The position numbers were made by a program, and so were the translations under genes. From the NCBI GenBank assembly GCA_016183935.1, contig JACPDR010000038.1, forward strand, positions 1 to 59,383: DNA of 59,383 nt, read 5' to 3'. A model generated the notes under the pieces. It saw only the letters and a list, made by a program, of their open reading frames with translations. It was not told the DNA's origin and searched no databases. Positions 1 through 12,290 of this stretch are shown piece by piece; within the stretch, counting starts at the first letter, position 1, and every line of letters begins with the position of its first letter. The DNA is from Caulobacterales bacterium. GTDB lineage: Bacteria; Pseudomonadota; Alphaproteobacteria; Caulobacterales; Caulobacteraceae.

Positions 1-672
<672 letters not shown>

Positions 673-684
673 CGCCTTCGCCCA

Positions 685-706
685 CGGCCGGCTGAACAGC
701 CGGCCG
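685..706 (+). terminator. GC-rich hairpin after mdh
   Basis: A perfect 9-bp stem (CGGCCGGCT with AGCCGGCCG) closes a GAAC loop 13 bases after the mdh stop. No T-run follows, so it may be a weak or Rho-assisted terminator or an mRNA-stabilising hairpin. Confidence 0.45.
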
Positions 707-730
707 CGAGACGGCCCCCACCGCCCCTGA

Positions 731-3355
<2,625 letters not shown>

Positions 3356-3358
3356 CGG

Positions 3359-3793
3359 CTACGGCCGTCCGGCCTCGATGAAGGCGCGGACGGTCGGCCA
3401 GTGCGGCGGCACGGCGCGGGCTCCGTCGCAGGCGATCTCCTTCAGATAGTTGGGCATGGTCTCCGGCCGCAGCGGCTCCCATGCGGCGTCCACTTCCGGA
3501 TACTGGCCGATCTCGCTTCCGTCCGGCCCCAGTTCGACGACGCCGGCGGTGCGCCACTGGCGGGCCGCGCAGCGGAACTGATAGGTCTCGACCGAATGGC
3601 TCAGGTCGCCGGTCTCGCCGGCCCGGGGCACCATGGCGACCCGGATCGAGGTGATCTCGCCCTCGGTGAGGATGCCGTCGACGTCGGCCATGAAGGCGTT
3701 GTTCACGCTGCGGGAATAGACCTGCCAGGTCTCCGCCGCGGCCGGTCCTGCGAACGCGAGCGCGGCGACGCCCGTGAGTACCGCGATTTTCAT
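3359..3793 (-). CDS. Small secreted protein of unknown function
   Basis: The product is 144 residues. It begins with a clear Sec signal peptide: Lys after Met, a hydrophobic core and an AxA-type site at about GPAAAE, residues 16-21. The mature part is short and mixed in composition, with two cysteines (one in QFRCAARQW, one in EIACDGAR) that could form a disulfide in the periplasm. I do not recognise a domain. It lies tail-to-tail with gyrB and has its own upstream region next to a tRNA gene, so it is probably monocistronic. Confidence 0.8.
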   Translation of the reverse strand: MKIAVLTGVAALAFAGPAAAETWQVYSRSVNNAFMADVDGILTEGEITSIRVAMVPRAGETGDLSHSVETYQFRCAARQWRTAGVVELGPDGSEIGQYPEVDAAWEPLRPETMPNYLKEIACDGARAVPPHWPTVRAFIEAGRP

Positions 3794-3885
3794 CGTGACC
3801 TCCCCAGATCAACATCGACATGATGCGCCGCGCGGCGCGCTTGGCAAGAGCCGTGCGCCTTCGGGGATGATCCGGATCAGGAGAA

Positions 3886-3962
3886 TGGCGCACCCGAGAG
3901 GATTCGAACCTCTGACCCCTGCCTTCGGAGGGCAGTACTCTATCCAGCTGAGCTACGGGTGC
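3886..3962 (-). tRNA. tRNA-Arg(CCG)
   Basis: This is a 77-nt cloverleaf on the minus strand. The acceptor stem GCACCCG pairs with CGGGTGC, followed by discriminator G and an encoded CCA. The D-arm contains AGCTCAGCTGGA, the T-arm contains GTTCGAATC, and the anticodon stem is CTGCC/GGCAG around a loop with anticodon CCG, which reads the arginine codon CGG. All arms fold from the sequence. Confidence 0.95.
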
Positions 3963-4092
3963 GTCTGACGGCGAAACGCCGGACGAAGGGCCTTACAGCA
4001 GGACCGGCCCGCGCTCAATCCCGGATGCGCACCGGCTTGGCGAGCGGCGCCCCAGCGCCTAGCGTGCGCCGCTCATCGATGGGAGGTTCCGA

Positions 4093-5379
4093 ATGCGCGC
4101 CATACTGATCAGCCTGCTGTGTCTGCTGGGGGCTTGCGCCACCGCTCCCGCCGCGCGCGACGCCTCGGGGGACAGCCTCGATCCCATAGCCCGGGACTAC
4201 GTCGCCCTGATCCTCGAGATCGGCGAGCGCGAGGAGGGCTATGTCGACGCCTACTACGGCCCGCCGGAATGGGCCGCCGCGGCCGAGGCCGATCCCCGCA
4301 CCGTGCCGCAGCTGATCCAGGGCGCGGCGTCGCTCACGGAGCGGCTGGAGGCCGTCTCGACCGCCGGCGCCGGGCCGGCCGTGGCGCAGCGCAAGGCCTA
4401 TCTTCTGGCCCATGTCGCGTCGGCCTCGGCGCGGCTGCGGATGCTGTCGGGCGAGAAGATGAGCTTCGCCGACGAGGCCGAGGCGCTGTTCGGGGTCCGC
4501 CCCGAGCTGCGCCCGCTGTCGTCCTACGACCCCGTGCTGGCCGAGATCGACGCCCTGCTGCCGGGGGCCGGCACGCTGGCCGAGCGCGTCACCGCCTTCA
4601 AGTCGCACTACGTCATTCCGAAAGACCGGCTGCAGGTCGTCATGGACGCCGCCATCGCCGAATGCCGTCGCCGCGCGGTCCAGCATATCGCCCTGCCGGC
4701 CAACGAGAATTTCACCCTCGCCTTCGTCGGCGACAAGCCGTGGTCCGGGTACAATTATTACCAGGGCGACGCCCGGTCGAAGATCGAGATCAACGCCGAC
4801 TTCCCGATCTACACCGAGCGCGCCATCGACCTGGGCTGCCACGAGGGCTACCCGGGCCATCACGTTTACAACGCCCTGCTCGAGAAGACCTTCGTCGACG
4901 AGCGCGGTTGGGTCGAGATGAGCGTCTATCCGCTGTTCAGCCCCATGTCGTTCGTGGCCGAGGGCAGCGCCAACTACGGCATCGACCTGGCCTTCCCGGG
5001 CGACGAAGGCCTCCAGTTCGAGCGCGAGGTGCTGTTCCCCCTCGCCGGCCTGGACCCGGCGACGGCAGAGAAGAAGGCCGAGCTGGCGGCCCTGACCCGC
5101 CAACTGGCCCGCGCCGAATACACGATCGCCGACGACTATCTCGCGGGCCGGATCGACAACGACCAGGCCATCGAGCAGCTGATGAAATACAGCCTCGCCG
5201 ACCGCGCCAAGGCGACCCAGCGGCTGCGCTTCATCGACACCTACCGCAGCTACATCATCAACTACGGCCTCGGCCGCGACGTGGTGCAGGCCTGGGTCGA
5301 ACGGCAGGGACCGGATCACTGGCGCGGCATGGAGACGCTGCTCAGCAGCCAGATCTTGCCGGTGGATCTGGTGGAATGA
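4093..5379 (+). CDS. DUF885 family putative metallo-hydrolase, lipoprotein
   Basis: The product is 428 residues. The N-terminus has a lipoprotein signal with lipobox LLGAC (Cys about residue 15), so it is likely anchored in the envelope. The DUF885 signature HEGYPGHH, a zinc-peptidase-like HExxH-type helix, sits near residue 255, followed by a conserved EG(S)xNYG segment. Family members are thought to be metal-dependent peptidases, and the substrate is unknown. The start is supported by GGGAGG 6 nt upstream. A second, longer DUF885 protein lies at 48632-50482. Confidence 0.85.
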   Translation: MRAILISLLCLLGACATAPAARDASGDSLDPIARDYVALILEIGEREEGYVDAYYGPPEWAAAAEADPRTVPQLIQGAASLTERLEAVSTAGAGPAVAQRKAYLLAHVASASARLRMLSGEKMSFADEAEALFGVRPELRPLSSYDPVLAEIDALLPGAGTLAERVTAFKSHYVIPKDRLQVVMDAAIAECRRRAVQHIALPANENFTLAFVGDKPWSGYNYYQGDARSKIEINADFPIYTERAIDLGCHEGYPGHHVYNALLEKTFVDERGWVEMSVYPLFSPMSFVAEGSANYGIDLAFPGDEGLQFEREVLFPLAGLDPATAEKKAELAALTRQLARAEYTIADDYLAGRIDNDQAIEQLMKYSLADRAKATQRLRFIDTYRSYIINYGLGRDVVQAWVERQGPDHWRGMETLLSSQILPVDLVE

Positions 5380-5383
5380 GGGT

Positions 5384-5440
5384 GGTTATTGGCTAGTGAT
5401 TAGTGATTGCCGAGCCACCCAATCACTAACCACTAATCAC
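5384..5440. terminator. AT-rich inverted repeat between convergent genes
   Basis: TTAGTGATTG (5400-5409) pairs perfectly with CAATCACTAA (5420-5429). A second partial copy of the right arm (CACTAATCAC, 5431-5440) can pair with the outer left arm, so alternative hairpins are possible. It occupies the gap between a plus-strand and a minus-strand gene and is much more AT-rich than its surroundings. It probably ends transcription in both directions, or it is a dispersed intergenic repeat. Confidence 0.5.
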
Positions 5441-5446
5441 TTCTCC

Positions 5447-6229
5447 TCACTGCGCCAGCATGCCGCCGTCGATCTTGAACTCGGCGCCGGTGACGAACTT
5501 GCTCTCGTCCGAGGCGAGGTAGAGGACGCAATACGCCACGTCGTCCGGCTCGCCGATGCGCTTCAGCGGAATGCCGCGGGCCAGCTTCTGGTGCGCCGTC
5601 GCCTCGTCGCCGCCGGCCATGGCCACGAACGGGTCGAGGATCGGGGTCTTGATGAACACCGGATGGACCGAGTTGCAGCGCACGTTCCACCCCGCCTTCG
5701 CGGCCTCCAGGGCGATGGTCTTGGTGTACATCCACACCGCCGCCTTGGTGGCGTTGTAGGCGCCCATGCCCGGGGCGGCGGCCAGCCCCGCCACCGAGCT
5801 GATGTTGACGATCGAGGCGGCGCCGGAGGCGCGCAGGTGCGGCATGGCGTGTTTGCAGCCGAGCATGATCGACTCGACGTTGACCGCCTGCACCCGGCGC
5901 CAGTTCTCCAGCGTATCCTGCTCGGACCAGACGAAGTCGCATCCGATGCCGGCGTTGTTGACCAGGATCGACAGCCCGCCCATGGCCGCTACGGCCTGAT
6001 CGATCACCGCGACCCATTGCGCCTCGTCGGTGACGTCGTGGGCGAAGGCGAAGGCCGCGCCCGGGTGGTCGGCGTTGATCGCCCCGGCCAGGACCTGCGC
6101 CCCGTCGAGGTTGGTGTCGGTGACCGCGACCCGGGCCCCCTCGCGCGCCAGCATCCATGCCATGGCCTGCCCCAGCCCGCCGGCGGCGCCGGTGATCAGG
6201 GCCGTCTTGCCGGCGACGCGGCCGCTCAC
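5447..6229 (-). CDS. SDR-family NAD(P)-dependent oxidoreductase
   Basis: A 260-residue classical short-chain dehydrogenase. It has the cofactor motif TGAAGGLG (about residues 14-21), the NNAG motif near residue 91, the catalytic Ser in NISS, the YNATK catalytic Tyr/Lys pair, and a C-terminal F(V)[10 protein letters not shown] typical of glucose or 3-oxoacyl/cyclic-alcohol dehydrogenases. Asp in the second strand (VTDTN) suggests NAD preference. It starts with GTG, overlapping the TGA of the upstream pterin dehydratase gene by 4 bases (GTGA), so the two are translationally coupled. The substrate is unknown. Confidence 0.9.
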   Translation of the reverse strand: MSGRVAGKTALITGAAGGLGQAMAWMLAREGARVAVTDTNLDGAQVLAGAINADHPGAAFAFAHDVTDEAQWVAVIDQAVAAMGGLSILVNNAGIGCDFVWSEQDTLENWRRVQAVNVESIMLGCKHAMPHLRASGAASIVNISSVAGLAAAPGMGAYNATKAAVWMYTKTIALEAAKAGWNVRCNSVHPVFIKTPILDPFVAMAGGDEATAHQKLARGIPLKRIGEPDDVAYCVLYLASDESKFVTGAEFKIDGGMLAQ

Positions 6230-6528
6230 GCTTTCGCGCCCATGGCGGCGGCGGCCTCGTCGATGAACCGGGCCAGATCGAGGTCGCGCTGCGTGACGCC
6301 GCCCGCGTCATGGGTCGTGAGCACGACCTCGACCCGGTTGTAGACGTTGAACCACTCCGGGTGATGGTCGACCTTGTCCGCCTTCAGGGCCACCCGGGTC
6401 ATGAAGCCGAAGGCGGCGTTGAAGTCGGCGAAGACCAGCTTGCGTTCGATGGCGGGCCGGTCGCCGGGATGGGCGCGCCACAACGGAAGGGTCTTGAGAA
6501 CCTGTTCCACGTCCAGCCGCTCGACCAT
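6226..6528 (-). CDS. phhB: 4a-hydroxytetrahydrobiopterin dehydratase
   Basis: A 100-residue protein of the pterin-4a-carbinolamine dehydratase family, which recycles the 4a-hydroxypterin made by aromatic amino acid hydroxylases. The family signature is present: [19 protein letters not shown], with the two catalytic histidines, followed by [16 protein letters not shown]. The frame stays open far upstream, but homology and size place the start at 6528. It forms a 4-base overlap with the downstream SDR gene. No phenylalanine hydroxylase gene lies in the window. Confidence 0.93.
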   Translation of the reverse strand: MVERLDVEQVLKTLPLWRAHPGDRPAIERKLVFADFNAAFGFMTRVALKADKVDHHPEWFNVYNRVEVVLTTHDAGGVTQRDLDLARFIDEAAAAMGAKA

Positions 6529-6681
6529 GTCCCGCTTCCTCCGCCGCGAGCCGCCGGTACGCGGCGCCCCCTGACTGCCGTATCGCGCACGCCGGCCGCC
6601 GACAAGCCGGCGGCGCGCGCCGGAACGCTCTCCCAAGCGTGGCGTTACGGAACCATTCCCCTTCAAATGCGGAGCCTGGAC

Positions 6682-7389
6682 ATGGATAATCTGTGGATTG
6701 CCGCGCTCGACCCCGCGGACCGCCGGCGGCTTGAGCCGCACCTGCACGAGAGGCCCTTCGCCCAGGGCCAGATGCTGTACGACGCCGGCGAGGAGGTCGA
6801 GGAGGTCTGGTTCCCGATGAGCGGCGTGGTCTCGTTGATGACCCTGCTCGACGACGACCGGATGGTCGAGACCGCCGCCATCGGCCGGGAGGGACTGGTC
6901 GGGGTCACCTGCGGCCCCCTCAACGCGCGCGCCGCGAGCCGCGCCATCGCCCAGGTCGACGGCGTCTCGGCGTGCTGCCCGGCCGGCGTCTTCGCCGACG
7001 CGCTCGGTCGCAGCGAAAGCATGCGGACGGCCCTGGCGAAATTCACCGAAAGCCTGTTCGCCCAGGTCCAGCAGGCGGCGGCCTGCAACGCCCAGCACCG
7101 GCTGGACGAGCGGCTGGCGCGGTGGCTGCTGACCATCCATGACCGCGCCGACGCCGACCGCTTCGCCCTGACCCAGCTGGACATCGCCGGCATGCTGGGC
7201 GTGCGGCGGGCCACCGTGTCCGAGGTCGGCTCGGCTCTGGAGGAGAAGGGTCTGATCCGGCGGGGACGCGGCTGGGTCGAGGTGCTGGACCGCAAGGCGC
7301 TGGAGAAGGCGTCCTGCGGCTGTTACGCCCAGATGCGCGGGGTCATGCAGGACCTCGGCGTGCCGCGGCCCAACGGGTCCACCCACTGA
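6682..7389 (+). CDS. Crp/Fnr-family transcriptional regulator
   Basis: A 235-residue regulator. The N-terminal cNMP-binding-type beta barrel includes IGREGLVGV near residues 67-75, and the C-terminal winged helix has its recognition helix around residues 170-188 ([12 protein letters not shown]). I place the start at the ATG preceded by GGAG 7 nt upstream; an in-frame ATG at 6667 has no ribosome site. It has six cysteines (about 77, 98, 99, 135, 212, 214), including a C-terminal SCGCY, but not the N-terminal Fe-S cysteine set of FNR. The signal sensed is unknown. Confidence 0.88.
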   Translation: MDNLWIAALDPADRRRLEPHLHERPFAQGQMLYDAGEEVEEVWFPMSGVVSLMTLLDDDRMVETAAIGREGLVGVTCGPLNARAASRAIAQVDGVSACCPAGVFADALGRSESMRTALAKFTESLFAQVQQAAACNAQHRLDERLARWLLTIHDRADADRFALTQLDIAGMLGVRRATVSEVGSALEEKGLIRRGRGWVEVLDRKALEKASCGCYAQMRGVMQDLGVPRPNGSTH

Positions 7390-7457
7390 CCGGCCGTGCG
7401 GACCCTGCGGCCAAGGGGACGGATGACGGCGCGACAGGGACGCGCTAGACCGCCGAC

Positions 7458-8240
7458 ATGACCGACGCGGCTCCCGACGCCTCTTCAGGCAAGACCTCCT
7501 CCTTCGGCTTTCGCGACGTCGACGCGAAGGAGAAGGTGCGGCTGGTCCGCGGCGTGTTCGACAGCGTGGCGTCGAACTACGACCTGATGAACGACCTGAT
7601 GAGCGCGGGCGTGCATCGGCTGTGGAAGGACGCGGCTGCGGCGAAGCTCAACCCCCGGCCGGGCGAGACCATCCTCGACGTGGCCGGCGGCACCGGCGAC
7701 ATGGCCCGGCGCTATGCGAAGATGGCGCGGTCGGCCCAACAGCGGCGCGGCGGAGACGACGCCTCGGTCATCGTGCTCGACTACAACGCCGAAATGATCC
7801 TGGCCGGCGTCCACAAGGGCGGCGAGCCGGAGATGCAGTGGACCGTCGGCGACGCCATGGCCCTGCCGCTGCCCGACGCTTCGGTCGACGCTTATTCGAT
7901 CAGCTTCGGCATCCGCAACGTGGCCGACATTCCGCAGGCGCTGGCCGAGGCGCGCCGGGTGCTGAAACCGGGCGGCCGCTTCCTGTGCCTCGAGTTCTCT
8001 CGCCCGACCGCCGCGGCGATCCGCGCGGCCTATGACGCCTGGTCGTTCCACGCCATTCCGCGCATCGGCGGCTGGGTGGCCGGCGACCGCGACAGCTACC
8101 AGTATCTCGTGGAGAGCATCCGCCGCTTCCCCGACCAGCAGACCTTCAAGGCCATGATCGAGGCGGCGGGGTTCAGCCGGGTGACGGTCGCCAATCTGTC
8201 CGGCGGCGTGGCCGCCATCCACCACGGGTGGGCGATCTGA
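7458..8240 (+). CDS. ubiE: Ubiquinone/menaquinone biosynthesis C-methyltransferase
   Basis: A 260-residue SAM-dependent methyltransferase that methylates the benzoquinol ring in ubiquinone synthesis. The UbiE signature [17 protein letters not shown] is near residue 37. The SAM-binding motif I reads [10 protein letters not shown], and the second signature FGIRNVADI is also present. The C-terminus ends with the typical [12 protein letters not shown]. It overlaps ubiB by 13 bases, so both are likely co-expressed for quinone synthesis. Confidence 0.97.
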   Translation: MTDAAPDASSGKTSSFGFRDVDAKEKVRLVRGVFDSVASNYDLMNDLMSAGVHRLWKDAAAAKLNPRPGETILDVAGGTGDMARRYAKMARSAQQRRGGDDASVIVLDYNAEMILAGVHKGGEPEMQWTVGDAMALPLPDASVDAYSISFGIRNVADIPQALAEARRVLKPGGRFLCLEFSRPTAAAIRAAYDAWSFHAIPRIGGWVAGDRDSYQYLVESIRRFPDQQTFKAMIEAAGFSRVTVANLSGGVAAIHHGWAI

Positions 8241-9826
8241 CCCGCCGCATCGATCCCGCCACCCCGCCGCCGCCGCCGGCCACGGTGCCGGTGCGCCATC
8301 CGGTCGAGGCTGCGTTCCGCCTGCTCGGCTGGGGCTGGGTGCTCGTCCGTCATGATGCGCTCGTCCCCCGCGAGATCACGCCGCTGCTGCCCGTCTGGGT
8401 GCGCTGGATCGCCCACCTGCTGCACGCCTTCGCCGGGCGCGAGGGTCGTCAGGGCCGTCCGGGCCAGCGGCTGGGCCGGGCCTTCGAGCATCTCGGCCCC
8501 GTGGCCATCAAGCTGGGCCAGGTGCTGGCCACCCGCGCCGACATCTTCGGCGTCGAGTTCGCCCGCGACCTCGGCCGGCTCAAGGACGCGCTGGAGCCGT
8601 TCCCGCTGGATCAGGCGCGGCGCGAGGTCGAGCGCTCGCTGGGCCGGCCGGTCGAATCCCTGTTCACCGACTTCGGCCCGCCGGTCGCCGCCGCCTCGCT
8701 GGCCCAGGCCCATCCGGCCTGGCTGGCCGACGGGCGCAAGGTGGCGGTCAAGGTGCTGCGGCCGGGCGTCGAGCGGCGCGTGGCCCAGGGGCTGGATTCC
8801 ATGCGGCTGGCGGCCCGGCTGGCCGTGCGGTTCGTCGCCCCGGCCCGGAGGCTGGAGCCGTCGGCCTTCGTCGAGACCATCGCTCGCGCCCTGCAGCTGG
8901 AGCTGGACATGCGGCTCGAGGCGGCGGCGGCGTCGGAGCTCAAGGACATCATGGACAAGGCCCGCAACACGGGCGGCTGCCACATGACCGCGCCGGCGGT
9001 GGTCTGGGACGGGGTCGGCAAGCGGGTGCTGACGCTGGAGTGGGCCGCCGGCCTGGCCATGACCGACCCGGCCGCCGCCGACCAGCCGGGACTGGACCGG
9101 AACGGGCTGGCCGACCACGTGGTGCAGGCCTTCCTGACCCAGGCGCTGGACTACGGGACGTTTCACGCCGACCTGCACGAGGGCAATCTGTTCTGTCACG
9201 CCCCGGCCGAGCTGACCGCCATCGACTTCGGCATCGTCGGGCGGCTGGGCCCGTCCGAGCGGCGCTATCTGGCCGAGATCCTCTGGGGCTTCCTGAGCCG
9301 CGATTACGAGCGCATCAGCCGGGTGCATTTCGAGGCCGGCTATGTGCCGCCCGGGCATTCGGTCGAGGCCTTCGCCCAGGCCCTGCGGGCGGTGGGCGAG
9401 CCGGTCATCGGCAAACAGGCGTCGCAGGTGTCGATGGGGCGGCTGCTGGGCCAGCTGTTCGAGATCACCGCCCTGTTCGACATGCACCTGCGGCCCGAAC
9501 TGATCCTGCTGCAGAAGACCATGGTCTCGGTCGAGGGCGTGGCGCGGCGGCTCAATCCGGACCACGACCTGTGGGCCGCCTCGCATTCGGTGGTCGAGCG
9601 CTGGATCCGCCGCGAGCTGGGCCCGCAGGCCCAGGTCCGTGACGCGCTGGAGGAATTGCGCGCCACGCTGAAGGCCCTGTCGCGGCTGGCGCAGAACCCG
9701 CCGGAGGTCCGGACCGTTGTGGTCAGGGAGATGCGGTCGCCGACGTGGATGATCGTGACCGCAGTCCTGGCGGTGTGCGCCTCGGCGGCCGCCCTTGTTC
9801 TGTCGCTTTGGCCCGCCATCGTCTGA
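8228..9826 (+). CDS. ubiB: UbiB-family atypical kinase/ATPase for ubiquinone biosynthesis
   Basis: A 532-residue ABC1/ADCK-family protein needed for the hydroxylation steps of ubiquinone synthesis; known members are membrane-bound ATPases acting with the Ubi complex. Visible are the KxGQ motif ([13 protein letters not shown], about residue 97), the Ala-rich nucleotide loop [16 protein letters not shown] with the invariant Lys, the catalytic loop DLHEGN and the metal-binding DFG. The C-terminus carries a hydrophobic anchor (about residues 506-530). It starts with GTG inside the end of ubiE. Confidence 0.95.
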   Translation: MGDLTRRIDPATPPPPPATVPVRHPVEAAFRLLGWGWVLVRHDALVPREITPLLPVWVRWIAHLLHAFAGREGRQGRPGQRLGRAFEHLGPVAIKLGQVLATRADIFGVEFARDLGRLKDALEPFPLDQARREVERSLGRPVESLFTDFGPPVAAASLAQAHPAWLADGRKVAVKVLRPGVERRVAQGLDSMRLAARLAVRFVAPARRLEPSAFVETIARALQLELDMRLEAAAASELKDIMDKARNTGGCHMTAPAVVWDGVGKRVLTLEWAAGLAMTDPAAADQPGLDRNGLADHVVQAFLTQALDYGTFHADLHEGNLFCHAPAELTAIDFGIVGRLGPSERRYLAEILWGFLSRDYERISRVHFEAGYVPPGHSVEAFAQALRAVGEPVIGKQASQVSMGRLLGQLFEITALFDMHLRPELILLQKTMVSVEGVARRLNPDHDLWAASHSVVERWIRRELGPQAQVRDALEELRATLKALSRLAQNPPEVRTVVVREMRSPTWMIVTAVLAVCASAAALVLSLWPAIV

Positions 9827-9847
9827 CTTCAGTCCGGAGACGACCCC

Positions 9848-10327
9848 ATGAAGCCGCTTCTGCTCGCCGCCGCCGTTCTTCTGCTCGCGCCCGTCACGCT
9901 CGCGTCGGGGGCCCACGCCCAGGTCGCCGCCGGGGCCCTGCCCAACACCTTCGACGATCCCGCCGCCCGCGCCCAGGCCGCCACAGCGGCGCCTGCGCCC
10001 ACGCCGGCGCCCGCCGCGGCCCGGGCCTCCGAGCCGGCCAATGCGGCGTCCGAGGACATCCTGCGGACCCTCATCGCCTCCGCCCAGGCCGGGGCCATGG
10101 ACTACTCGCTGATGACCGACGACCTCGCGGGCAAGGTTCGCGAGCAGGAGGCGGCCGTCCTGCCCGTGATCGAGAGCTTCGGCGCCTTGGTCGCGCTGGA
10201 CTTCGTGGGCAGCCGGGACCGCAACGACCTGTTCTCGGCCACCTTCGCCAATGCGGCGACCGAATGGGTGATCGGGGTCAACGACGACGGCAAGGTCGCC
10301 GCCCTGCTGTTCCGCCCGGCCGAATAG
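9848..10327 (+). CDS. Secreted Ala/Pro-rich protein of unknown function
   Basis: A 159-residue protein with a signal peptide (hydrophobic core residues 4-20, cleavage near AHAQ). It continues with an Ala/Pro-rich linker (about residues 42-66) and a small C-terminal alpha/beta domain ending in FANAATEWVIGVNDDGKVAALLFRP. That last part resembles the DUF3887-like modules often found before serine hydrolases, but this is only an impression. Ribosome site CCGGAG lies 11 nt upstream. It sits 21 bases after ubiB and is followed by paired palindromes that likely end transcription. Confidence 0.75.
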   Translation: MKPLLLAAAVLLLAPVTLASGAHAQVAAGALPNTFDDPAARAQAATAAPAPTPAPAAARASEPANAASEDILRTLIASAQAGAMDYSLMTDDLAGKVREQEAAVLPVIESFGALVALDFVGSRDRNDLFSATFANAATEWVIGVNDDGKVAALLFRPAE

Positions 10328-10334
10328 GCCTCAG

Positions 10335-10383
10335 AGCGAAATCGGTTGAGTTGGACGCGGTCCAACTCGGCTCAGATTTCGCT
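10335..10383. repeat. Nested palindrome 1 (possible terminator or REP-like element)
   Basis: Outer arms AGCGAAATC (10335-10343) and GATTTCGCT (10375-10383) enclose inner arms GAGTTGGAC (10348-10356) and GTCCAACTC (10360-10368) around a GCG loop. Both arm pairs are perfect complements. The element lies between convergent genes, directly after the secreted-protein gene. Confidence 0.7.
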
Positions 10384-10397
10384 CCGCATTGAAACTG

Positions 10398-10444
10398 GAC
10401 CATTTTTTGGATTCAGGTCGATTCGACCTGAAGCAAAAATGGTC
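10398..10444. repeat. Nested palindrome 2 with T/A tracts (bidirectional terminator-like)
   Basis: Outer arms GACCATTTTT (10398-10407) and AAAAATGGTC (10435-10444) enclose inner arms TTCAGGTCG (10412-10420) and CGACCTGAA (10424-10432) around ATT. The last base of the right arm is the last base of the arfB stop codon. It has the same two-level architecture as its neighbour at 10335, which suggests a family of intergenic elements. Confidence 0.7.
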
Positions 10445-10848
10445 TAGTCGGACAGGCCGGGCTTGCCGCGGCCGCTCTTGATGGTCGAACGCCGGGTCTT
10501 GCCCTCGAGCCGGCGTTCCTTCGACGCCCGGGTCGGTCGCGTCGGGACGCGATAGACCGGGGCCACCGAGGCCTTGTCGACCAGCCCCTGCAGCCGTTCG
10601 ATCGCGTCGGCCCGGTTGCGCTCCTGGGTGCGGAAGCGCACGGCGGTGATGACGATGACCCCGTCCAGCGTCAGCCGGCTGCCCGCCAGCTTCATCAGCC
10701 GCGCCTTGACCGGGTCCGTCAGCGAGGGCGAGTTGCGCACGTCGAAGCGCATCTGCACCGCCGTCGCCACCTTGTTGACGTTCTGTCCGCCCGGCCCGCC
10801 GGCGCGGAAGAAGCGGAACTCCAGTTCATTGTCGGGGAGGGTGGTCAT
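10444..10848 (-). CDS. arfB: Alternative ribosome-rescue factor B (GGQ peptidyl-tRNA hydrolase)
   Basis: A 134-residue class I release-factor-like protein that hydrolyses peptidyl-tRNA on stalled ribosomes. The catalytic motif GGPGGQNVNK is at residues 17-26, and the Lys/Arg-rich C-terminal tail (TRRSTIKSGRGKPGLSD) matches the tail that ArfB inserts into the empty mRNA channel. There is no stop-codon recognition domain, which separates it from RF1/RF2. AGGA lies 8 nt before the ATG. It overlaps the upstream DUF188 gene by 4 bases (ATGA). Confidence 0.93.
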   Translation of the reverse strand: MTTLPDNELEFRFFRAGGPGGQNVNKVATAVQMRFDVRNSPSLTDPVKARLMKLAGSRLTLDGVIVITAVRFRTQERNRADAIERLQGLVDKASVAPVYRVPTRPTRASKERRLEGKTRRSTIKSGRGKPGLSD

Positions 10849-11321
10849 CGGCCCGATCCTGCTGACACGGCCCGCCTGGCCATGACGACGGCCCGGTCCA
10901 GCGCCTGCAGGAAGGCCGACCGGTCCTTCGGTCCGAACGGCGGCGGGCCGCCGGTGATCGCGCCCATCGAACGCAGATGCTCGCCGACCATCCGCCCGGC
11001 CAGGGCCGAGCCGATCGAGTCCGGCGTGAACGGCTGGCCGTTCGATTTCAACGCCTGCGCCCCCGCCTTCAGGCAGCGGTCGGCCAGCGGGATGTCGGAG
11101 GTGATGACGATGTCGCCCGGCCCGGCCCGTTCGGCGATCCAGTCGTCGGCGATGTCCGGCCCCGCGTCGACGACGACCTGCTCGATCCACGGGTCCCGCC
11201 GCGTGTTGATCCAGCCGTTCGAGACCACGAACACCTTCAGTCCGTAGCGTTCCGCCACGCGGTAGACCTCGTCCTTCACCGGGCAGGCGTCGGCGTCGAT
11301 GAAGATGCGGGGCGCGGTCAT
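10845..11321 (-). CDS. DUF188/UPF0178 (YaiI/YqxD) family protein
   Basis: A 158-residue member of a PIN-like family of unknown function. The family signature is complete: FIDADACPVKDEVYRVAERY at the N-terminus with acidic residues that could bind metal, VVDAGPDIADDWI, the central DIVITSDIPLADRCL and the C-terminal GGPPPFGPKDRSAFLQALD. It is the first gene of a pair with arfB, and the 4-base overlap implies coupled translation. Confidence 0.93.
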   Translation of the reverse strand: MTAPRIFIDADACPVKDEVYRVAERYGLKVFVVSNGWINTRRDPWIEQVVVDAGPDIADDWIAERAGPGDIVITSDIPLADRCLKAGAQALKSNGQPFTPDSIGSALAGRMVGEHLRSMGAITGGPPPFGPKDRSAFLQALDRAVVMARRAVSAGSGR

Positions 11322-11368
11322 GGGCCGATTAGCTGGCCGTTCCGGGTTCCGTTGTCAAAGACGCTCCG

Positions 11369-12235
11369 CTACGCCGCCTTCTTCCGCGTCGCCGGCTTCT
11401 TCGCCGCCGTCTTTTTCGCGGCCGCCTTCTTCGCCGGCGCCGTCTTGCCGCCGCCGCTCGCCGATCCCTTCAGGCTGGCCCGCAGCGCCGCCATCAGGTC
11501 CACGACATTGGTGTCGTCGGGCTCGGGCGCCTCGACCAGGCCCTTGCCGCCCTTCTGCTTGGCCTTGATCATCTCCTTCAGGGCCTCGTCGTAGCGGTCC
11601 CTGAACTCGCCCGGATCGAACTCCGCCTCCTTCTGGGCGATGATGCGGGTGGCGATATCGACCATGTCCCTGTCGGCCTTCACCGTCGGGATGTCGTCGA
11701 AATAGTCGGCGGCGTCGCGCACCTCCTCGTGCGGCCGCAGGGTATAGGCGACCAGCCCCTTGCCGCGGACTTCCAGCGCGATCTGGCGCTCGCGGTTGCG
11801 CAGCACCAGCTGGCCGATGGCGATCTTGCCCGCCGCCTTCATCGAATCCCGGATCACCGCGAAGGCCTCGGCCCCGACGCCCTTCTCGGGCACCACATAG
11901 AAGGGGTCGTCCCAATACAGCCGGTCGATATCGTCCTCGTCGACGAACTGGCCGATGTCGATGGTCCGCGTCGACTCCAGCTTGACCTTCTCGAAGTCGG
12001 CGTCGTCGAACAGGACGTATTCGTCCTTGGACACCTCATAGCCCTTGACCAGATCCGACCGCTCGACCGGACCGGCGTCAGGGTCGGTCGGCACCATGCG
12101 GATGCGGTTGTTGGTCTCGGGATTGATCAGGTGGAAGCTGACGTGGCTCGCCGACGACGTCGCGGTGTACAGCGCCACCGGACACGTCACCAGCGACAGC
12201 TTCAGATGTCCCTGCCAGGTCGGTCTCGCGGCCAT
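11369..12235 (-). CDS. ku: Non-homologous end-joining protein Ku
   Basis: A 288-residue prokaryotic Ku homodimer subunit that binds DNA ends. The Ku core begins at residue 4 (RPTWQGHLKLSLVTCPVALYTA), followed by NRIRMV, DLVKGYEVSKDEYV and the conserved E(F)DPxEFRDRYDEAL segment. The C-terminus is a long Lys/Ala-rich tail with AKK repeats, typical of bacterial Ku proteins whose tails aid DNA binding. The frame is open further upstream, but the core fixes the ATG at 12235. No ligD gene is in the window. Confidence 0.95.
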   Translation of the reverse strand: MAARPTWQGHLKLSLVTCPVALYTATSSASHVSFHLINPETNNRIRMVPTDPDAGPVERSDLVKGYEVSKDEYVLFDDADFEKVKLESTRTIDIGQFVDEDDIDRLYWDDPFYVVPEKGVGAEAFAVIRDSMKAAGKIAIGQLVLRNRERQIALEVRGKGLVAYTLRPHEEVRDAADYFDDIPTVKADRDMVDIATRIIAQKEAEFDPGEFRDRYDEALKEMIKAKQKGGKGLVEAPEPDDTNVVDLMAALRASLKGSASGGGKTAPAKKAAAKKTAAKKPATRKKAA

Positions 12236-12290
12236 GATCGGTCTCCTCGTCCGGAATTCGCGACTCGAACGCCGGGGAGGGGGGATTCGT

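Noticed and set aside
6310..6681. Longer start for the Crp/Fnr regulator
   Set aside because: The extension overlaps the phhB gene antisense and has no family similarity; GGAG precedes the ATG at 6682.
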